Below are positions 27,113 through 36,630 of a DNA stretch of 64,000 nucleotides, piece after piece; the first letter of the stretch is position 1; every line of letters begins with the position of its first letter. The stretch comes from Thalassospira povalilytica (lineage in GTDB: Bacteria > Pseudomonadota > Alphaproteobacteria > Rhodospirillales > Thalassospiraceae), in assembly GCF_002844235.1 (NCBI RefSeq), contig NZ_PGTS01000002.1, positions 434,001 through 498,000 on the forward strand, written 5' to 3'. The notes below the pieces were generated by a model. That model saw only the letters and a list, made by a program, of their open reading frames with translations. It had not been told where the DNA came from and made no database searches. The position numbers and the translations under genes were made by a program.

Positions 27113-27958
27113 ATGACTGATACGCCAAAATTATCACATTGCGCGGACTATACGCGCCGCCACGACCGCGACCGTTTTCTGTGTGCCCTGTTTGCGGCAC
27201 CGGAAAAGCGCGAAGACCTATTCACCCTTTATGCCTTCAATCAGGAAGTTTCGAAAACCCGTGAAATGGTCAGTGAGATCATGCTGGGCCATATCCGCCT
27301 GCAATGGTGGCGCGATACGCTTTCGGAAATCGCCGAAGGCAAGGTCCGCCAGCATGAGGTCGTCGAACCACTGGCAGATCTGGTACAAACCGGGGCTTTG
27401 TCCGTCGACGATCTGGAAACGGTTGTGGCGGCACGTGAATTCGATCTAGAGGATCGCCAACCGGCAGATCAGGCGGAACTTGACAGATATATTGATCAAA
27501 CATCGGGGCAGATGGCGGTTCTTGCAGCACGTATACTGGGTGTTACGGATGAAGCAGGTCAACAGGCCGTGCGCCTTGCCGGCAACGCATACGGCTTGGT
27601 CGGGATTATGCGCGCCATGGTGTTTCACGGGCGCGCCAAACGGCTTTATCTGCCCAAGGACCGGATGGAACACCACAATGTCGTACAAAGTGACATTTTC
27701 GAATTTCGAAAGAAGGATGAAGTTCGCAATCTGACCCGTGAACTGGCCGAACTTGCGCAAAGCCGCATCAAAGAAGCACGCAAACATCGCCGCGCTGTTC
27801 CGAAGGGCGCACATGCCGCAGTCCTGCCGATGGTGTTGGCCGATGGATATTTGCGCAAACTTGCCAAGGCGAAATTCGATCCGTTCTCGGCCGAATTTGG
27901 TTTGGCGCGCCCGGCCAGTGTCCGTCTGATGGTGAATGGTCTGTTGAAACGATATTAG
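27113..27958 (+). CDS. Squalene/phytoene-synthase-fold protein, NDUFAF6-type
   Basis: 281 residues, all-helical prenyl-synthase fold. Where active synthases have the first Asp-rich motif, this has YAFNQEVSKTREMVSE (40-55); the second region reads NAYGLVGIMRAM (158-169) with no DxxxD. Both metal-binding motifs are therefore missing, so head-to-head prenyl condensation is unlikely. This matches the NDUFAF6 group, a mitochondrial complex I assembly factor. It follows the MscS gene by 5 bases and lies 2.6 kb from the NDUFAF3-type gene. The bacterial function is inference. Confidence 0.72.
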   Translation: MTDTPKLSHCADYTRRHDRDRFLCALFAAPEKREDLFTLYAFNQEVSKTREMVSEIMLGHIRLQWWRDTLSEIAEGKVRQHEVVEPLADLVQTGALSVDDLETVVAAREFDLEDRQPADQAELDRYIDQTSGQMAVLAARILGVTDEAGQQAVRLAGNAYGLVGIMRAMVFHGRAKRLYLPKDRMEHHNVVQSDIFEFRKKDEVRNLTRELAELAQSRIKEARKHRRAVPKGAHAAVLPMVLADGYLRKLAKAKFDPFSAEFGLARPASVRLMVNGLLKRY

Positions 27959-28103
27959 GTTTCATCGGACAGACTGGATATTGCAAAAATATCATCTACA
28001 TTAACGATAAAGGATAAGACAGGTTTGTTCTGTCCGTGCTAGCGTGATTAACGCGTTGATTTCGCGGCGTAACGTTCAGTAGCCACCCAGTATGAGGGCT
28101 CAT

Positions 28104-28685
28104 ATGGCATATCCGCATTCCAGACCCGGACGTGACTGGCTGACCAGGCTGATGCTGGCCGGGGTGATTTGCCTGATGGGATTTTTGCCATCAATGGGCC
28201 AGGCCGCCAGTATTGATCCGTTTGTCGGAGTCTATCACGGGGTGACCATTGAACATGCCGAAGGTGAGCTGCAGGCACGTGATCTTGACGTTACAATCGC
28301 CAAGACAGAACGCGGTTTCAACGTTGATTGGGCGACTGTCATCCACAAGGCCGATGGCCGTGAAAAGAACGTATCACTAAGCATCGAGTTTTATTCGACC
28401 GAACGTCCCGACATTTATGGCAGTGCCATGCGTTCGGGATTGTTCGGGAAACGCATTCCCAATGACCCGTTAAAGGGTGAGCCGTTCTTTTGGGCCCGTA
28501 TCGTTGACAAGACCTTGACCATACACGCCCTTTATATCACGGACGAGGGCGGCTATGAGATGCAGGTCTATGAACGGAAACTTGACGAAGACGGCAATAT
28601 GGATCTGATTTTCCGGCGGTTCCGCGATGGTGAGCAAATTCGCGATGTTACCGGAAAACTGACCCGTCAGAAGAAAAGCTACTAG
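28104..28685 (+). CDS. Secreted protein of unknown function
   Basis: 193 residues from ATG 28104, which has GAGGG six bases upstream (an ATG at 28092 overlaps that site). A signal peptide runs to about residue 33 (LAGVICLMGFLPSMGQA). The mature part reads like a small beta-rich domain, with ITDEGGYEMQVYERKLDEDG near the end. No family recognised. It stands alone between the NDUFAF6-type gene (145 bases upstream) and a terminator. Confidence 0.7.
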   Translation: MAYPHSRPGRDWLTRLMLAGVICLMGFLPSMGQAASIDPFVGVYHGVTIEHAEGELQARDLDVTIAKTERGFNVDWATVIHKADGREKNVSLSIEFYSTERPDIYGSAMRSGLFGKRIPNDPLKGEPFFWARIVDKTLTIHALYITDEGGYEMQVYERKLDEDGNMDLIFRRFRDGEQIRDVTGKLTRQKKSY

Positions 28686-28710
28686 TCGCGGATTGCACTG
28701 GTGCCAATGA

Positions 28711-28738
28711 AAAAGCCGCATCCGAAGATGCGGCTTTT
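28711..28738. terminator. Bidirectional terminator
   Basis: AAAAGCCGCATC (28711-28722), CGAA tetraloop, GATGCGGCTTTT (28727-28738). A- and T-runs on both sides serve the secreted-protein gene and trmFO. Confidence 0.88.
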
Positions 28739-28744
28739 GTCATA

Positions 28745-30091
28745 TCAGGCGGCATTTATCGCACTTAGCCATTCATCAAACAGTGGAATGGCACGATCAG
28801 TATACAGCTTTTTGCGGTCGCGGCCCTTGACCCGTTTGGTCAGTTCCAGATCAGGGAACAGACCAAAATTGACATTCATCGGCTGGAAGGTGCTTTCATC
28901 AGCACCGCCGGTAATGTGGTTCAAAAGGGCGCCCATCGCGGTCGCCAGCGGCGGGGTGGGGATGGCAACACCGGCTTTTTCCGCAGCTGTGAACCGACCA
29001 ACCATCAAACCGACCGCAGCACTTTCAACATAGCCTTCGCAACCGGTAATCTGACCGGCAAATCGCAGATCAGGACGGGCTTTAAGACGCAGTGTTGCAT
29101 CAAGCAAACGCGGTGAATTCAGGAACGTATTGCGATGAATGCCGCCCAGTCGGGCAAACTCGGCATTTTCCAGCCCCGGAATGGTGCGGAAAACGTCGAT
29201 CTGCGCACCGTATTTCAGTTTGGTCTGGAAACCGACCATATTGTAAAGCGTACCAAGGGCATTGTCCTGGCGAAGCTGAACAATCGCGCGTGGCTTTACA
29301 GTCGGGTTGTGCGGGTTGGTCAGTCCTACCGGCTTCATTGGCCCATGGCGCAAGGTTTCACGACCGCGTTCGGCCATGACTTCAATCGGAAGACAGCCGT
29401 CGAAATAGGGCGTGTCTTTTTCCCATTCCTTGAATTCGGTTTTCTCGCCTTCGATCAGGGCGTCGATAAAGCGGTTATATTCGTCCGCATCCATCGGGCA
29501 GTTGATGTAATCCTTGCCGTCGCCCTTGTCATATCGCGACTGGAACCAGGCCTTGTCGAAATCGATGCTTTCCTTATAGACAATCGGTGCAATCGCATCA
29601 AAGAAGGCCAGGCTTTCTTCGCCGGTAACCTTGCGGATGGCGTCGGCCAGCGCACCTGACGTCAAAGGACCGGTGGCAATGATGGTCTGTTCCCATTCCT
29701 CGGGGGGAAGACCATCAATCTCGCCGCGCTCCATTGTGATCAACGGATGGTTTTCTAGCGCTTCGGTGACCGCCTGCGAAAAACCTTCGCGATCAACGGC
29801 AAGGGCACCGCCAGCGGGGACTTTGTGCTGATCGGCACACCGCATGATGATCGAACCCGCACGGCGCATTTCGTCATGGATCAGGCCGACGGCATTATAT
29901 TCCTTGTCATCGGACCGGAATGAGTTTGAACAGACGAGTTCGGCGCATTTGTCGGTATGGTGCGCGTCTGTCGGGCGAACCGGGCGCATTTCATGCAGAA
30001 CCACCGGCACACCGGCCTCGGCCAGTTGCCAGGCGGCTTCACTGCCCGCCAGACCGGCGCCAATGATATGAACAGGTTTCACCGTATTCAC
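28745..30091 (-). CDS. trmFO: tRNA (uracil-54) C5-methyltransferase, folate/FAD-dependent
   Basis: 448 residues. FAD-binding [20 protein letters not shown] (~8-27), [12 protein letters not shown] with the catalytic-region Cys, and [19 protein letters not shown] near the C terminus define TrmFO. It methylates U54 of tRNA with methylenetetrahydrofolate and FADH2. Start: GTG at 30091 follows GAGGAG by nine bases and precedes the conserved [10 protein letters not shown]; the ATG at 30220 would add 43 unconserved residues. Confidence 0.93.
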   Translation of the reverse strand: MNTVKPVHIIGAGLAGSEAAWQLAEAGVPVVLHEMRPVRPTDAHHTDKCAELVCSNSFRSDDKEYNAVGLIHDEMRRAGSIIMRCADQHKVPAGGALAVDREGFSQAVTEALENHPLITMERGEIDGLPPEEWEQTIIATGPLTSGALADAIRKVTGEESLAFFDAIAPIVYKESIDFDKAWFQSRYDKGDGKDYINCPMDADEYNRFIDALIEGEKTEFKEWEKDTPYFDGCLPIEVMAERGRETLRHGPMKPVGLTNPHNPTVKPRAIVQLRQDNALGTLYNMVGFQTKLKYGAQIDVFRTIPGLENAEFARLGGIHRNTFLNSPRLLDATLRLKARPDLRFAGQITGCEGYVESAAVGLMVGRFTAAEKAGVAIPTPPLATAMGALLNHITGGADESTFQPMNVNFGLFPDLELTKRVKGRDRKKLYTDRAIPLFDEWLSAINAA

Positions 30092-30288
30092 GTGTGCGAA
30101 CTCCTCGCGAAGAATGTGTTTGAATGCTTGGCACACACATAGCGGTGCATGGGGGAAGATTTCAAGTGATTTGCGCCATATTGCCCGTGGGCTTTGTGCA
30201 TGCAGGCATGAATAATTCACAAAGCCACATCTTCCCCGTCATAAATGCCAGACCCGTTCTGTCAAACATATGTGAAACTGGGGCCAAC

Positions 30289-31254
30289 ATGAGCTACCCG
30301 CATCACCCATATGGATACGAACCCACACATTGCCCGGTTATCGGTCTGGTGCCACGGCGGCGCCCCGTCATCATTGATGACAAGGACAGATGCGACGCGC
30401 AGGACAATGAAAAGCCTGATAACAGTGAACGCAGGGTCGGTTTTCCATTCGGCGGCTTTAATGACGGCAATTTCACCGCCACCGACATCGAAAGCATGAT
30501 CGAATATGTGGTTGCAACACGTCAGGGATGGCGCGCATCCCTTGTTACACGGGCGTTTTTGCGTTGGTGGCGCAATGAAGACGAAACCCTTGATGATCCC
30601 GGCCGGGAGCGCAAGCAGTCAGATGCGATTTTGATGCTTCTTGCACTTAACCAGGGCCGTGACGGGTTCGTTCATGGCTATTTGCATGATCTGCAGGACG
30701 AGGCCAAAGAACACCCGAAACCGTCATCACCGCAAACAACCCTGCGAACGGCATTCAACAAAAGTCTGCGTATTGCCGCACTGGCACTTGCCCTGTCGCC
30801 GATCGTATTGATTTTTGCGGTGCTGCTGTTTGTTCAGATTGACACCATCATCAGTACCGGAAACGGCAAGCTTTTCGGGTTCAGCTATGATCTTTTGTTC
30901 TTTGTTGGCAGCTTTGGCGCGATCGGGGCTCTGACCAGCATGATGATGCGGCTTGGCAAACAGACACCATGGGCCGAGATGGAGCCATCATCGGTCTTTT
31001 TCAATTTTCTGTTCCGTCCATGCATGGGATTTTGTTTCGCCCTGATTGTGCTTTTCGCGCTGCGGGCAGGGATGTTGCCCATTCCGCTTGACGATTTGCA
31101 TAATCTTGACGACCTCGACCAGATCAGCAGTTCGTCACCGGCCGGACGGCAACTGTCAATCGTTCTGGTTTTTGCGTTTCTGTCCGGGTTTAGTGAACGA
31201 CTAAGCACTGCACTTGTGCGGCGGGTCGAAAACCGGGTGGCAAGCAACAGTTAG
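30289..31254 (+). CDS. Four-helix membrane protein of unknown function
   Basis: 321 residues. Soluble His/Pro/acidic N-terminal half (~1-155), then predicted membrane helices at ~161-183, 200-219, 244-262 and 288-304. The last is followed by LSGFSERLSTALVRRVE, a G-[FY]-SER motif I have seen in other uncharacterised membrane proteins. ATG 30289 gives the best start; the frame is open upstream to 30124 but without ribosome-binding site. Divergent from trmFO, convergent with uvrA; no partner gene. Confidence 0.65.
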   Translation: MSYPHHPYGYEPTHCPVIGLVPRRRPVIIDDKDRCDAQDNEKPDNSERRVGFPFGGFNDGNFTATDIESMIEYVVATRQGWRASLVTRAFLRWWRNEDETLDDPGRERKQSDAILMLLALNQGRDGFVHGYLHDLQDEAKEHPKPSSPQTTLRTAFNKSLRIAALALALSPIVLIFAVLLFVQIDTIISTGNGKLFGFSYDLLFFVGSFGAIGALTSMMMRLGKQTPWAEMEPSSVFFNFLFRPCMGFCFALIVLFALRAGMLPIPLDDLHNLDDLDQISSSSPAGRQLSIVLVFAFLSGFSERLSTALVRRVENRVASNS

Positions 31255-31290
31255 GACAAAGATACCTGCTCATACAGGGTCCAAAAGAAA

Positions 31291-31326
31291 AGAGGCACGA
31301 ACATCATAGAAAATGTTCGTGCCTCT
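31291..31326. terminator. Bidirectional terminator, membrane protein gene / uvrA
   Basis: A perfect 14-bp stem, AGAGGCACGAACAT (31291-31304) with ATGTTCGTGCCTCT (31313-31326), flanked by an A-run on the left and CTTTG on the right. Confidence 0.85.
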
Positions 31327-31378
31327 CTTTGTATCGTGGCGGCTTTTGTAACGGCGGTTGGTGAAAGCAGCCCTTTGG

Positions 31379-34207
31379 TTATTCAAGCCCTAAATGCCGT
31401 TTAAGATAGCGCCCGGTATAGCTTCGCTCATTGGCCATGATGGCTTCGGGCGTGCCGGTGCCGACCAGTTGTCCACCACCGTCGCCCCCTTCGGGACCAA
31501 TATCAATGATCCAGTCGGCAGTCTTGATGACATCAAGGTTGTGTTCGATCACAACGACGGTGTTGCCCTGGTCAACAAGGGTATGAAGGACCTCAAGCAA
31601 TTTGCGGATATCATGGAAATGAAGACCGGTGGTCGGTTCATCCAGAATATAGATTGTCCGCCCGGTCGCCCGTTTTGACAGTTCCTTGGCAAGCTTCACG
31701 CGCTGCGCTTCACCGCCCGAAAGGGTTGTGGCCTGTTGGCCCAGATGGATATAGGACAGACCAACCTGTTTAAGGGTTTCCATCTTGTCACGGATCGATG
31801 GGACGGCCTTGAAGAAGTCCGCGCCTTCTTCCACCGTCATATCAAGAACATCAGATATCGATTTGCCTTTAAAAGATATTTCCAGCGTTTCGCGGTTGTA
31901 TCTTTTGCCCTTGCACTGATCGCATGTGACATAAACGTCGGGCAGGAAGTGCATTTCGATTTTGATGACACCGTCACCCTGACAGGCTTCGCAACGACCA
32001 CCTTTGACGTTGAATGAAAAACGTCCGGGCTTGTAACCGCGGGTCTTGGCTTCCGGCAGTTGGGCAAACCAGTCACGGATCGGGGTAAAGGCACCGGTAT
32101 AGGTCACCGGGTTCGAACGCGGGGTTCGCCCGATCGGGCTTTGGTCGATATCAATGATCTTGTCGATCAGCTCGATCCCGGTAATTGCATCATGTGCCCC
32201 GGGATGATGGCGGGCATTATGCATCCGCTTTGCCAGCGCCTTATATAGCGTTTCGATGACAAGACTGGATTTCCCGCCACCTGACACGCCGGTAACACAG
32301 ATGAACTTGCCCAGCGGGAAGTCGACATCAATGCCCTGAAGGTTGTTGGCTTTGGCCCCCTTGATCGTGATGGACTTGCCGTTGCCTTTGCGACGTTCCT
32401 TTGGAACGGCAATCTGTTCAACACCAACCAGATACTTGCCGGTCAGGCTTTCGGGGTTTTGCTGGATTTCTTCCGGGGTGCCCTGGGCAACGATGCGTCC
32501 GCCATGAATGCCGGCACCCGGGCCCATATCAATCACATAATCCGCCGCACGAATGGCGTCTTCATCATGTTCAACGACCAGAACCGTATTCCCGAGATCA
32601 CGCAACCGCTTAAGGGTATCGAGCAGGCGATCGTTGTCGCGCTGATGCAGACCAATGGACGGTTCATCCAGTACATACAGAACACCGGTCAAACCCGAGC
32701 CGATTTGCGACGCCAGACGGATACGTTGGCTTTCACCGCCCGAAAGGGTGCCTGACGTGCGTGACATGGAAAGATAATCAAGCCCGACATCGCGCAGGAA
32801 GCGCAACCTGTCGTTAATTTCGCGCAGAATACGGCGCGCGATTTCGGTTTCCTTTTCGTTCAACTTGCCTTCAAGGGCGATGAACCAGTCACCGGCTTTG
32901 GCAATTGAAAGATCCGTCACCTGCGAGATGTCGCAACCATCGACTTTGACAGCCAGTGCTTCGGGCTTCAGGCGCTTGCCCGCACAGGTTGGGCAATGTG
33001 ACACCATCTGATATTTGGCCAGTTCATCGCGGGCCCACTGACTGTCCGTCTCGCGCCAGCGCCGCGCCATGTTCGGAATGACACCTTCGAACGGGCGCGA
33101 AACCTTGTAACTGCGTGAACCATCGTCATAGGTGACAGTGACTTCTTCGTCACCGGACCCGTGCAGGATGATGTCCTGCGCCGTTTTGGGCAGCTTTTCC
33201 CAGGCAACATTGGTTTTAAAACCGAAATGCTTTGCGACTGATTTCAGGGTCTGCAGGTAATATTTCGACGTCGTGCTGGCCCATGGTGCGACCGCCCCAT
33301 CTTCAAGCGTTTTGCTTTCATCAGGAACAACCAGCATCGGATCAAACTCCATCTGGGTTCCCAAACCGTCACAGGCCGGGCAGGCGCCAAACGGGTTGTT
33401 GAATGAAAACAGACGCGGTTCGATTTCCTCGATCGTGAAGCCGGAAACCGGGCAGGCGAACTTCGCCGAGAATACGGTTGTTTCGCCGGTTTTGGCATCT
33501 TCGGTAAGAACAATGCCGTCAGTCAGTTCAAGAGCGGTTTCAAAACTGTCGGCCAGGCGGGTTGCGATGCCGTCTTTCACGATCAACCGATCAACAACAA
33601 CAGAAATGTCGTGCTTCAGCTTTTTGTTCAGTTCCGGCGCATCATCGATGTCATACATTTCGCCGTCAATTTTGACGCGCTGGAACCCGCGTGAGCGCAA
33701 ATCACGCAGTTCTTTTTTGTATTCACCCTTACGACCACGGACGATCGGCGCCAAAAGATACAACCGTGTTCCTTCTTCCATTTCCATCACACGGTCGACC
33801 ATCTGCGACACGGTCTGACTGACAATCGGAAGACCGGTCGCCGGCGAATACGGGATGCCGATACGCGCCCAAAGCAAGCGCATATAGTCATAAATCTCGG
33901 TCACGGTCCCCACGGTCGAACGCGGGTTACGCGACGTGGTTTTTTGTTCGATGGAAATGGCCGGCGACAGACCATCGATATATTCGACATCCGGCTTTTG
34001 CATCAGTTCAAGGAACTGACGGGCATATGCAGACAGGCTTTCGACATAGCGGCGCTGGCCTTCGGCATAGATCGTATCGAACGCAAGCGAACTTTTACCC
34101 GATCCCGACAGGCCGGTAATGACCACCAGTGAATCGCGGGGCAATTCAACATCAATGTTCTGAAGATTGTGTTCTTTCGCACCGCGAACCGAAATTTTCG
34201 TCAGCAT
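31379..34207 (-). CDS. uvrA: Excinuclease ABC subunit A
   Basis: 942 residues. Two ABC modules: Walker [10 protein letters not shown] near the N terminus and GVSGGGKSS in the second half, signatures [12 protein letters not shown] and [12 protein letters not shown]. Cys pairs of zinc modules are visible (CPVSGF/CPACDG, CPTC, and CEACQGDG with CDQCKGKRY). UvrA detects bulky lesions and loads UvrB in nucleotide excision repair. An SOS box lies 13 bases upstream, so LexA control is expected. Confidence 0.97.
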   Translation of the reverse strand: MLTKISVRGAKEHNLQNIDVELPRDSLVVITGLSGSGKSSLAFDTIYAEGQRRYVESLSAYARQFLELMQKPDVEYIDGLSPAISIEQKTTSRNPRSTVGTVTEIYDYMRLLWARIGIPYSPATGLPIVSQTVSQMVDRVMEMEEGTRLYLLAPIVRGRKGEYKKELRDLRSRGFQRVKIDGEMYDIDDAPELNKKLKHDISVVVDRLIVKDGIATRLADSFETALELTDGIVLTEDAKTGETTVFSAKFACPVSGFTIEEIEPRLFSFNNPFGACPACDGLGTQMEFDPMLVVPDESKTLEDGAVAPWASTTSKYYLQTLKSVAKHFGFKTNVAWEKLPKTAQDIILHGSGDEEVTVTYDDGSRSYKVSRPFEGVIPNMARRWRETDSQWARDELAKYQMVSHCPTCAGKRLKPEALAVKVDGCDISQVTDLSIAKAGDWFIALEGKLNEKETEIARRILREINDRLRFLRDVGLDYLSMSRTSGTLSGGESQRIRLASQIGSGLTGVLYVLDEPSIGLHQRDNDRLLDTLKRLRDLGNTVLVVEHDEDAIRAADYVIDMGPGAGIHGGRIVAQGTPEEIQQNPESLTGKYLVGVEQIAVPKERRKGNGKSITIKGAKANNLQGIDVDFPLGKFICVTGVSGGGKSSLVIETLYKALAKRMHNARHHPGAHDAITGIELIDKIIDIDQSPIGRTPRSNPVTYTGAFTPIRDWFAQLPEAKTRGYKPGRFSFNVKGGRCEACQGDGVIKIEMHFLPDVYVTCDQCKGKRYNRETLEISFKGKSISDVLDMTVEEGADFFKAVPSIRDKMETLKQVGLSYIHLGQQATTLSGGEAQRVKLAKELSKRATGRTIYILDEPTTGLHFHDIRKLLEVLHTLVDQGNTVVVIEHNLDVIKTADWIIDIGPEGGDGGGQLVGTGTPEAIMANERSYTGRYLKRHLGLE

Positions 34208-34219
34208 GTCGGGCCTTTT

Positions 34220-34234
34220 GTTCCTGAATTGTTC
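34220..34234 (-). promoter_or_regulatory. LexA (SOS) box of uvrA
   Basis: GTTC (34220-34223), seven bases, GTTC (34231-34234): the alphaproteobacterial LexA direct repeat GTTC-N7-GTTC. It overlaps the predicted transcript start of uvrA, downstream of its -10. Confidence 0.8.
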
Positions 34235-34240
34235 GGAAAG

Positions 34241-34269
34241 TGTATAGAGGACGCAAACACTATACGCAA
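34241..34269 (-). promoter_or_regulatory. Candidate uvrA promoter
   Basis: Read on the minus strand: TTGCGT (34269-34264), 17-base spacer, TATACA (34246-34241). Transcription would begin near 34234, inside the LexA box. Confidence 0.5.
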
Positions 34270-34344
34270 GCGCACCCCTGACAGTTCCTGTCAGTATTTG
34301 TCAGGAGACTGACATTACACAATCACTGCCCCCAAAAATGCATG

Positions 34345-34375
34345 AAAAAACCCGCCGAACAAGTCCGGCGGGTTT
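34345..34375 (-). terminator. Terminator after the aldolase gene
   Basis: Stem AAACCCGCCG (34348-34357) with CGGCGGGTTT (34366-34375), followed on the minus strand by a T6 run. It ends the six-gene amino-sugar operon. Confidence 0.88.
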
Positions 34376-34419
34376 CATAAATCCTGTGACCCAACGGGTC
34401 AGACAAAGCAAAAGATGGC

Positions 34420-35499
34420 TTAGCCTTTGGTCACGGAACGACCGGTGGCACCGAGATCCTTGAAGGCTTCTTCGAGGCGCGCTGCCATCGACAGTTCAGC
34501 TTCGCGGATCCAGACACGCGGGTCGTAGTTTTTCTTGTAGGGTTTGTCCGTTTCCGGATCGACCTGGTATTTGAAAGCACGTGCATTTGCTTCAACATAC
34601 TCACCGACCGGACGGGCATAGGCAAACTGGGTATCGGTGTCGATATTCATCTTGAAGACGCCATAGCCGACGGCTTCTTCGATTTTTTCTTTTTCCGAAC
34701 CCGAACCGCCATGGAACACGAAGTCCAGCGGGCGGTCATCAAGACCATGCTTCTCGGCGACAAACTTCTGGCTTTCCAGAAGGATTTCCGGACGCAGTTT
34801 GACGTTGCCCGGCTTGTAGACGCCATGGACGTTGCCAAATGCAGCTGCGACCGAGAAATGGCCAAGCGGCGAAAGGCGACGATAGGCTTCTTCGACTTCT
34901 TCCGGACGGGTGTAAAGACGCGGGTCGATCTCGTCACTTGAAGTATCAAGTTCGTGACCGATGCCGTCTTCTTCGCCACCGGTTACACCCAGTTCGATTT
35001 CCAGGCTCATTTCGATGGCGGACATGCGTTTGAGGAAGGTCTCGCAAGTCGAAAGGTTGTCTTCAAGCGATTCTTCGGACAGATCAAGCATGTGGGAGCT
35101 GTAAAGCGCCTTGCCGGTTTCGGCATAGGCCTTTTCGCTCCATTTCAGCATTTCATCGACCCACGGAACGAACTTGCGGTTCGCGTGGTCGGTATGCATG
35201 ACAACAGCAACACCATAATATTCAGCAAGAAGCTGCGCATGACGGGCAGCCGAAACTGCGCCCACGACACGGGCCGCATCGGCGTCCTTGATGCCCTTGC
35301 CAGCAAAGAACTGTGCGCCACCATTCGAAAGCTGAATGATGATGTCAGAACCGGCATTCGCAGCGGCTTCAAGGGCTGCGTTCATCGTGCTTGACGATGT
35401 AATATTCACAGCGGGAAGGGCGTAACCGTCCTGCTTGCAGGCAGCGACAAGGTCACGATAGGCAGCACCGGTAACAACACCGGGTTTAACGGAAGGCAT
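34420..35499 (-). CDS. fba: Fructose-bisphosphate aldolase, class II
   Basis: 359 residues, identical in length to E. coli FbaA and of the class IIA type. Seen: zinc ligands in HTDHANRK (His), AAFGNVHGVYKPGN (His) and FVFHGGSGS (His), the catalytic loop EIELGVTGGEEDG and VFKMNIDTDTQ. It splits fructose 1,6-bisphosphate into two triose phosphates. AGGAGGAG precedes the ATG. It follows the Gfo/Idh gene by only 20 bases, so it appears to be the last gene of the amino-sugar operon, an unusual place for a glycolytic aldolase. Confidence 0.94.
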   Translation of the reverse strand: MPSVKPGVVTGAAYRDLVAACKQDGYALPAVNITSSSTMNAALEAAANAGSDIIIQLSNGGAQFFAGKGIKDADAARVVGAVSAARHAQLLAEYYGVAVVMHTDHANRKFVPWVDEMLKWSEKAYAETGKALYSSHMLDLSEESLEDNLSTCETFLKRMSAIEMSLEIELGVTGGEEDGIGHELDTSSDEIDPRLYTRPEEVEEAYRRLSPLGHFSVAAAFGNVHGVYKPGNVKLRPEILLESQKFVAEKHGLDDRPLDFVFHGGSGSEKEKIEEAVGYGVFKMNIDTDTQFAYARPVGEYVEANARAFKYQVDPETDKPYKKNYDPRVWIREAELSMAARLEEAFKDLGATGRSVTKG

Positions 35500-35519
35500 G
35501 TGGGTACTCCTCCTGGGGG

Positions 35520-36587
35520 TCAGAGTAAAACAGGTGCCCCCGTGCGAACCGACTGATCCGCGGCAAGGGCAATCCGTAGAGAGCCCAATGCATCTTCCAT
35601 ATGCTGCGTCAGGTCAAGATTTTCTGTTATAGACTTTAGGAAAAATTGCTGTTCGCGCAGGCAAAGACCATCATGATCAGGTTCGTCATCGGTGCGGATA
35701 ATCTCGTCTGTGCGGGTAAATTCACCGGCACTGTCTGTTTCCGCATGATGCAGGCGCAATGCATTTGTCTTGGTATGCGTATCGATGTCGGCCGATCCAG
35801 CACCTTTTTCTTCGACATCGGTGATTGATACGCTGCCTTTCGGGCCAATGACGTCCTTCACAAAGAAGGCGGTTTCGCTGATCATCGGGCCCCAGCCGGC
35901 TTCGTACCAGCCAACAGAACCGTCATCAAAGCGAACTTGCAACTGCCCGTAATTATACATGTCGGGCGCGACATCCTCAGACAGGCGAACACCGATTGCA
36001 TTGACCGACACCGGTTTGGCCCCGGTCATCAGACACATGATATCGAGATAATGAACACCGCAATCGACTATGGGCGATACGCTGTTCAGAAGACGTTTGT
36101 GGGTTTCCCAGAATGCGCCACTGCTTTGCTGGTTAAGGTTCATGCGCATCACAAGCGGCTTGCCAAGGGTCTTGGCAATTTCAACAAACTTTTCCCAGGA
36201 CGGATGATGGCGCAGGATATAGCCAATCACGAGCTTGCGGTCATGTTTGCGTGCGCTTGCCACAACCCGTTCGGCATCTTCGACAGTGGCTGCAAGCGGC
36301 TTTTCAATAAAGACATGCGCACCGGCTTCAAAGGCTGCAATCGCAAAGTCCGCATGGGTCTCGGTATAGGTATTTATCGAAACTGCATCCGGTTTCGTCT
36401 CGGCAAGGGCAGTGTGAAAATCGGTAAACTGAGGATAGTTAGCAAAGCCGTCCGGCAATTTATCGGCAGGAATGGGCGACCGGGCACAGATGCCGACAAT
36501 CTCGTACCCGTCAAGGGCGTGATAGGCCTTTGCATGGGACATGCCCATATTGCCAAGCCCAATGACAAGAATGCGAACCGGCTTCAT
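35520..36587 (-). CDS. Gfo/Idh/MocA-family oxidoreductase
   Basis: 355 residues. N-terminal Rossmann domain with VIGLGNMGMSHAKAYH (~8-23), the family EKP motif (HVFIEKPLAA, ~93-102), and a C-terminal alpha/beta domain with DCGVHYLDIM for substrate binding. Such enzymes oxidise or reduce sugars, inositols or amino sugars with NAD(P). Its place between nagA and fba suggests an amino sugar or sugar lactone substrate. GGAGG lies just before the ATG. Confidence 0.85.
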   Translation of the reverse strand: MKPVRILVIGLGNMGMSHAKAYHALDGYEIVGICARSPIPADKLPDGFANYPQFTDFHTALAETKPDAVSINTYTETHADFAIAAFEAGAHVFIEKPLAATVEDAERVVASARKHDRKLVIGYILRHHPSWEKFVEIAKTLGKPLVMRMNLNQQSSGAFWETHKRLLNSVSPIVDCGVHYLDIMCLMTGAKPVSVNAIGVRLSEDVAPDMYNYGQLQVRFDDGSVGWYEAGWGPMISETAFFVKDVIGPKGSVSITDVEEKGAGSADIDTHTKTNALRLHHAETDSAGEFTRTDEIIRTDDEPDHDGLCLREQQFFLKSITENLDLTQHMEDALGSLRIALAADQSVRTGAPVLL

Positions 36588-36630
36588 TTTGTGCCTCCTG
36601 AAATACCTGATAAATTATTGATTTTGCCTG

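Noticed and set aside
24473..27958. Carotenoid or squalene biosynthesis pair (desaturase plus synthase)
   Set aside because: The synthase-fold protein lacks both Asp-rich catalytic motifs and matches the NDUFAF6 type better.
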